Below, one piece after another: positions 61,342 through 64,000 of a DNA stretch of 64,000 nt; positions within the stretch are counted from its first letter, which is position 1; the number at the start of each line of letters is the position of its first letter. The position numbers and the translations under genes are program-made. The DNA lies in assembly GCA_963575745.1 (NCBI GenBank), contig CAUYUJ010016350.1:145001-209000 (forward strand), written 5' to 3'. This DNA comes from Prorocentrum cordatum (taxonomy: Eukaryota; Sar; Dinophyceae; Prorocentrales; Prorocentraceae). The notes below the pieces were generated by a model. That model did not search any database. It saw nothing but the letters and a program-made list of their open reading frames with translations, and had not been told where the DNA came from.

Positions 61342-62632
61342 GCAGCGGCAACGGCAGCGGCGGCGGCGGCGGCGGTTTGGCAGCGGGGGGCGGCGGGCGG
61401 CGGCGGCGGCGCGGCGGCGGCGGGCGGCGGCGGCTGCGGCGGCGGCGGTAGCGGTGGCGGCAGCGGCTGCGGCGGCGGCGCGGTTTGGCAGCGGGCGGGC
61501 GTTGGCGGCGCGGCGGCGGCGGGCGGCGGCGGCGGCGGCGTCGGCGGCGGCGGCGGCGGCGGCGGCGGATTGGCCCCCTGTAGCAGCCCATCCCAAGACG
61601 ACTGCTGAATATGCTGAGGCTCGGGCCAGACTCGGGTGCTACGTATGTGTTGGGAGGGCGGGTGGGAGTGAGCGAGACGGCTTGCGGGCGGGGGGGGGTA
61701 ACTTGAACCCTCCCCCTACCCCCTCCCCGTGGACCTGGACGGGAGGGGCGGGGAGGTGTCAGAGCGTCCAAAACAGCCTCGGCGAGGAAGCCAACATCAT
61801 TGATTGTACTACGGTTTTGGCCCTATTGTGGCCTCCTGGGGGGGGGCCCTCATTCAGGAACCCCCCTTCGTTGACCGATCTCTAAGGCTCTGGTTATGTT
61901 CGAGCTGCGGGTATTTTGCCAGTCAGGTGATCAGAGGCCTGGGACAACCATGTCCCAAGGCTGCGAATTCCAATCGAGCTGAGTTTTTATCCAGAATCGC
62001 TAACGGGCAACGGCCCAAGGTTCGGAATCGGGCCGAGCTCGCTCGTCGGGGTTCCTAGGTCTTTCGGATTCGCTTCGCGACTGGTCTCACTCACTCACTC
62101 CAAGATGGCCCCAAGAAACGCCCCGGAGGCCCCAAGATGGCCCCAAGATGGCCCCAAGAGGCCCCCAAGAGGCCCCCAGGAGGCCCCCAAGAAAATCCTA
62201 AGCGGCCCCAACAGGCTCCCCCCCCGAGGCACCCAAGACCCCGAAGAACCCCCCAGGATCGCCAAGAGACCCCCGAGACGTCCCAAGAGGCCACCAAGAA
62301 TCGCCCAAGAGATACCCCAAGAGATTCCGAGAGGCATCCAAGAGACCTCTGGCCCTTGTGCTTGCCCTCCTCCTCCTCCTCCTCCTGTTCTTCCTTCCTG
62401 TTCCTACTCCTTATGTTCCTCCTCCTCCTCCTCCTCCTCCTCCTCCTCCTCCTCCTCCGCCTCCTCCTCATCTTATTCATCCTCCTTTTCCCCACTCCCT
62501 CATCCATCCATCCATCCACCTCCTCCTTCTCCTCCTCACTCCTTTGCACGGTTCGGCCGTCCTCTTCTTTGCTGCCGCACGTCCCTGATCACCTCAACTC
62601 GCCTGGACATCGTTTCTGGATGGGCTGGTGGG
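60951..62632 (-). mobile_element. TIR element, copy 2 (inverted, with insertion)
   Basis: CCCACCAGCCC (60951-60961) and GGGCTGGTGGG (62622-62632) are the same TIRs as in copy 1. Reading the minus strand gives the same series as 49234-49989: GAGTTGAGGTGATC, GGA repeats, CACAAGGGCCAGAG, CTTGGGG repeats, ATCAATGATGTTGG, GGACGCTCTGA, and CTAAACCACCGACGCCCAGA at the end. It is about 900 bp longer because of extra sequence at about 61030-61690 (with the GGC array) and 61860-62090. Confidence 0.65.
61227..61567. repeat. (GGC)n microsatellite, 340 bp
   Basis: GGCGGCGGC with GCT, GTT and GGG variants, inside the extra part of TIR element copy 2. Poly-Ala, poly-Gly or poly-Arg frames across it are artefacts. 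Confidence 0.95.
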
Positions 62633-64000
62633 GATACTTTTTGATATGCGGCCCCAAGGACGGTTCCAGAGGGTGGGTCAATCAGGTCGTCTGGGGCACA
62701 GAGGTAGATAATTGCGAATCCAACCGTCACTGTCGACAGCCGACCGCACCTGCACATGCACAGAAACGGCTAAATTCAAGGGGCGCATCTTAGCGTCGAG
62801 AGGAGGGAACGGGCGCGGGAAGAGTGCGAGGAGTCGCCGAAGCGGCGCCAGCTCAACGACGAAGCAAGCAAGATAATTGCCAGCGGGCCAAAAGCCAACG
62901 CCGGAATGCACATGCGAGGAACAAAATGAACCTCATTAAGCCGCACCAAATCGGCAGCCAACGACTGACAGCGGGGCGTCGCACAGTGGCGCCAGCACCC
63001 GGCAGACCGAACGGCGAAGGGCGGGGCACAGCGGGCAACTGTAACCTTGGCGCGCCCGCCCGTGAAAGTGCGGCGCAGGCGAGCAGAATGGGGGCAAGGC
63101 CTCAATCACGGAGCACCTCATGTGCTCGATGCTGGCATCACAGAACCGGGCACCAGCGGACCAGACGCCCAATCGAGTAGAGGTACCAATGCGCGAGGGG
63201 GGAACGTCACGTGGGCTGGTCGCTATCACCAGCCGTCGGCTGTGTACTGCCGGTGGGCGAAAGACGAAGCGCCAGACCGGCAAGCACGTACCTGTCAGAC
63301 TGCGCCCCAGGTGCAGGAGGCCGGTGTGGGCCGACCTGCCAGCGCCAGGTGAGCGCACCCTATTGCGTGAGGTAGCCGGAAGGCGCCTGCCTGGTGGGGG
63401 GGAAACGCCACGGGGTAAGGCCACCACTCGTCGGAGGTCGTGTGGAGCGTATGGGGCGGGCCTTAAGCCGGCGGCCCCAGCCATCCAAAGTGAGTGCCCA
63501 AGCGGGCGAGACGGGCCCATGTCCGTGTGAACAGGGCCAACGTGAACCGTGGGCAGGAAAAACGCAGTCAATACCGCACGGGCTAAGAGCCCACAGGTCA
63601 CCGTGGGAATCTAGACGCAGTGTTGTGAGAAGTGCACCTCACCCCCAGGAGGTGATACAAGGATATTAAAGCCGAGGCCTGTCGCTGCGGTGAAACGAGT
63701 CCCTGTCGTGAAGGAGCCACCTCGTCGGCAGTTACCCGTGGGGGATCTGTCAATGTTGAGCGCACCCTATAGCGTGAGAGCGAACACGTCGAATGGCCCG
63801 CCACAGCTGTCGTCGTGAGGGAAGAGGGGGGGCGCAGCCGATAGCCGCAAGTCAGTTGAATACAAAGGAGGAGGAGGAGGAGGAGGAGGAGGAGGAGGAG
63901 GAGAGCCATGTGGCGACACAGACCGTCGAGGACCCAACACGGCGTAGTCGGAATGTAGTCGGCGTGTGGCGCCTGCCTGGTGGGGGGGAAACGCCACCAG
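62633..64000. other. Unassigned right end, with a repeated 30-bp motif
   Basis: GGCGCCTGCCTGGTGGGGGG (followed by GAAACGCCAC) stands at 63382 and again at 63968. GAGCGCACCCTAT.GCGTGAG occurs at 63350 and 63759, so a unit of roughly 410-590 bp may be repeating beyond the window. A (GGA)n run lies at 63866-63902. No tRNA or rRNA is recognised. Confidence 0.4.

Noticed and set aside
61030-61885. Poly-Ala, poly-Gly and poly-Arg ORFs
   Set aside because: They are a (GGC)n microsatellite.
63600-63720. Possible small structured RNA or ribozyme around GGTGAAACGAGTCCCTGTCG
   Set aside because: A hammerhead would need a CTGATGA core paired with the GAAA segment; I do not see it, and no tRNA cloverleaf or rRNA signature fits either.

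Overview
The window looks like nuclear DNA of a dinoflagellate with a high-GC genome. The main evidence is relics of the dinoflagellate spliced leader (DinoSL) embedded in genomic DNA: a near-complete copy at 53484-53506, a run of truncated copies at 42562-42632, a weak partial copy just before 50031, and a 13-base DinoSL core inside the terminal repeats of the large retroelement. Decayed LINE-type endonuclease/reverse-transcriptase (RT) sequences, very long simple repeats and the lack of any compact cellular gene fit this. The species cannot be set from the sequence; a GC-rich genus such as Prorocentrum is one guess.

The centre of the window is a 15.7 kb tyrosine-recombinase (YR) retrotransposon of PAT/Ngaro-like (DIRS order) design, lying on the minus strand from 18493 (5' end) to 2780 (3' end). 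It has split direct repeats in the order A1 - ORFs - B1 - A2 - B2. The A copies (105 bp) are identical and the B copies (210 bp) differ at one base. Its genes are ORF1 (Pro-rich, membrane-anchored, Cys/His-rich), a gag-like ORF with a CCCH zinc knuckle, and a 3164-codon pol in the -1 frame. In order, pol carries a DNA-methyltransferase-like module, RT, RNase H, a second methyltransferase-like module, a tyrosine recombinase, a dsRBD-like segment, an RRM and a Cys-rich zinc finger. The element splits an older LINE RT gene. Joining the flanks (2779 to 18494) restores the LINE reading frame, with no obvious target-site duplication, as expected for YR integration.

The rest of the window (about 18.5-64 kb) is a graveyard of repeats. 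LINE-like relics on the plus strand lie at about 1.7-2.8 plus 18.5-18.7 kb, 29.3-30.2 kb, 42.8-46.6 kb (weaker) and 53.5-59.3 kb, the last with endonuclease and RT motifs. ORF1-like relics lie at 23.8-24.6 and 38.5-39.5 kb, and a minus-strand Cys-rich tail at 41.3-41.9 kb. Two inverted copies of a terminal-inverted-repeat (TIR) element lie at 49234-49989 and 60951-62632, and a small MITE-like palindrome interrupts the RT relic at 29.6 kb. Satellites include a 90-bp array at 33.35-34.35 kb facing an inverted 90/78-bp array at 34.56-36.47 kb, an 11-bp minisatellite at 22.44-23.47 kb, a ~157-bp array at 60.2-60.95 kb, and many (GGA)n, (CAT)n, (GA)n, (GGC)n and homopolymer tracts.

I found no convincing tRNA, rRNA, CRISPR array or intact cellular gene. 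Long ORFs outside the YR element mostly come from GC-rich composition or from repeat units whose length is a multiple of three.
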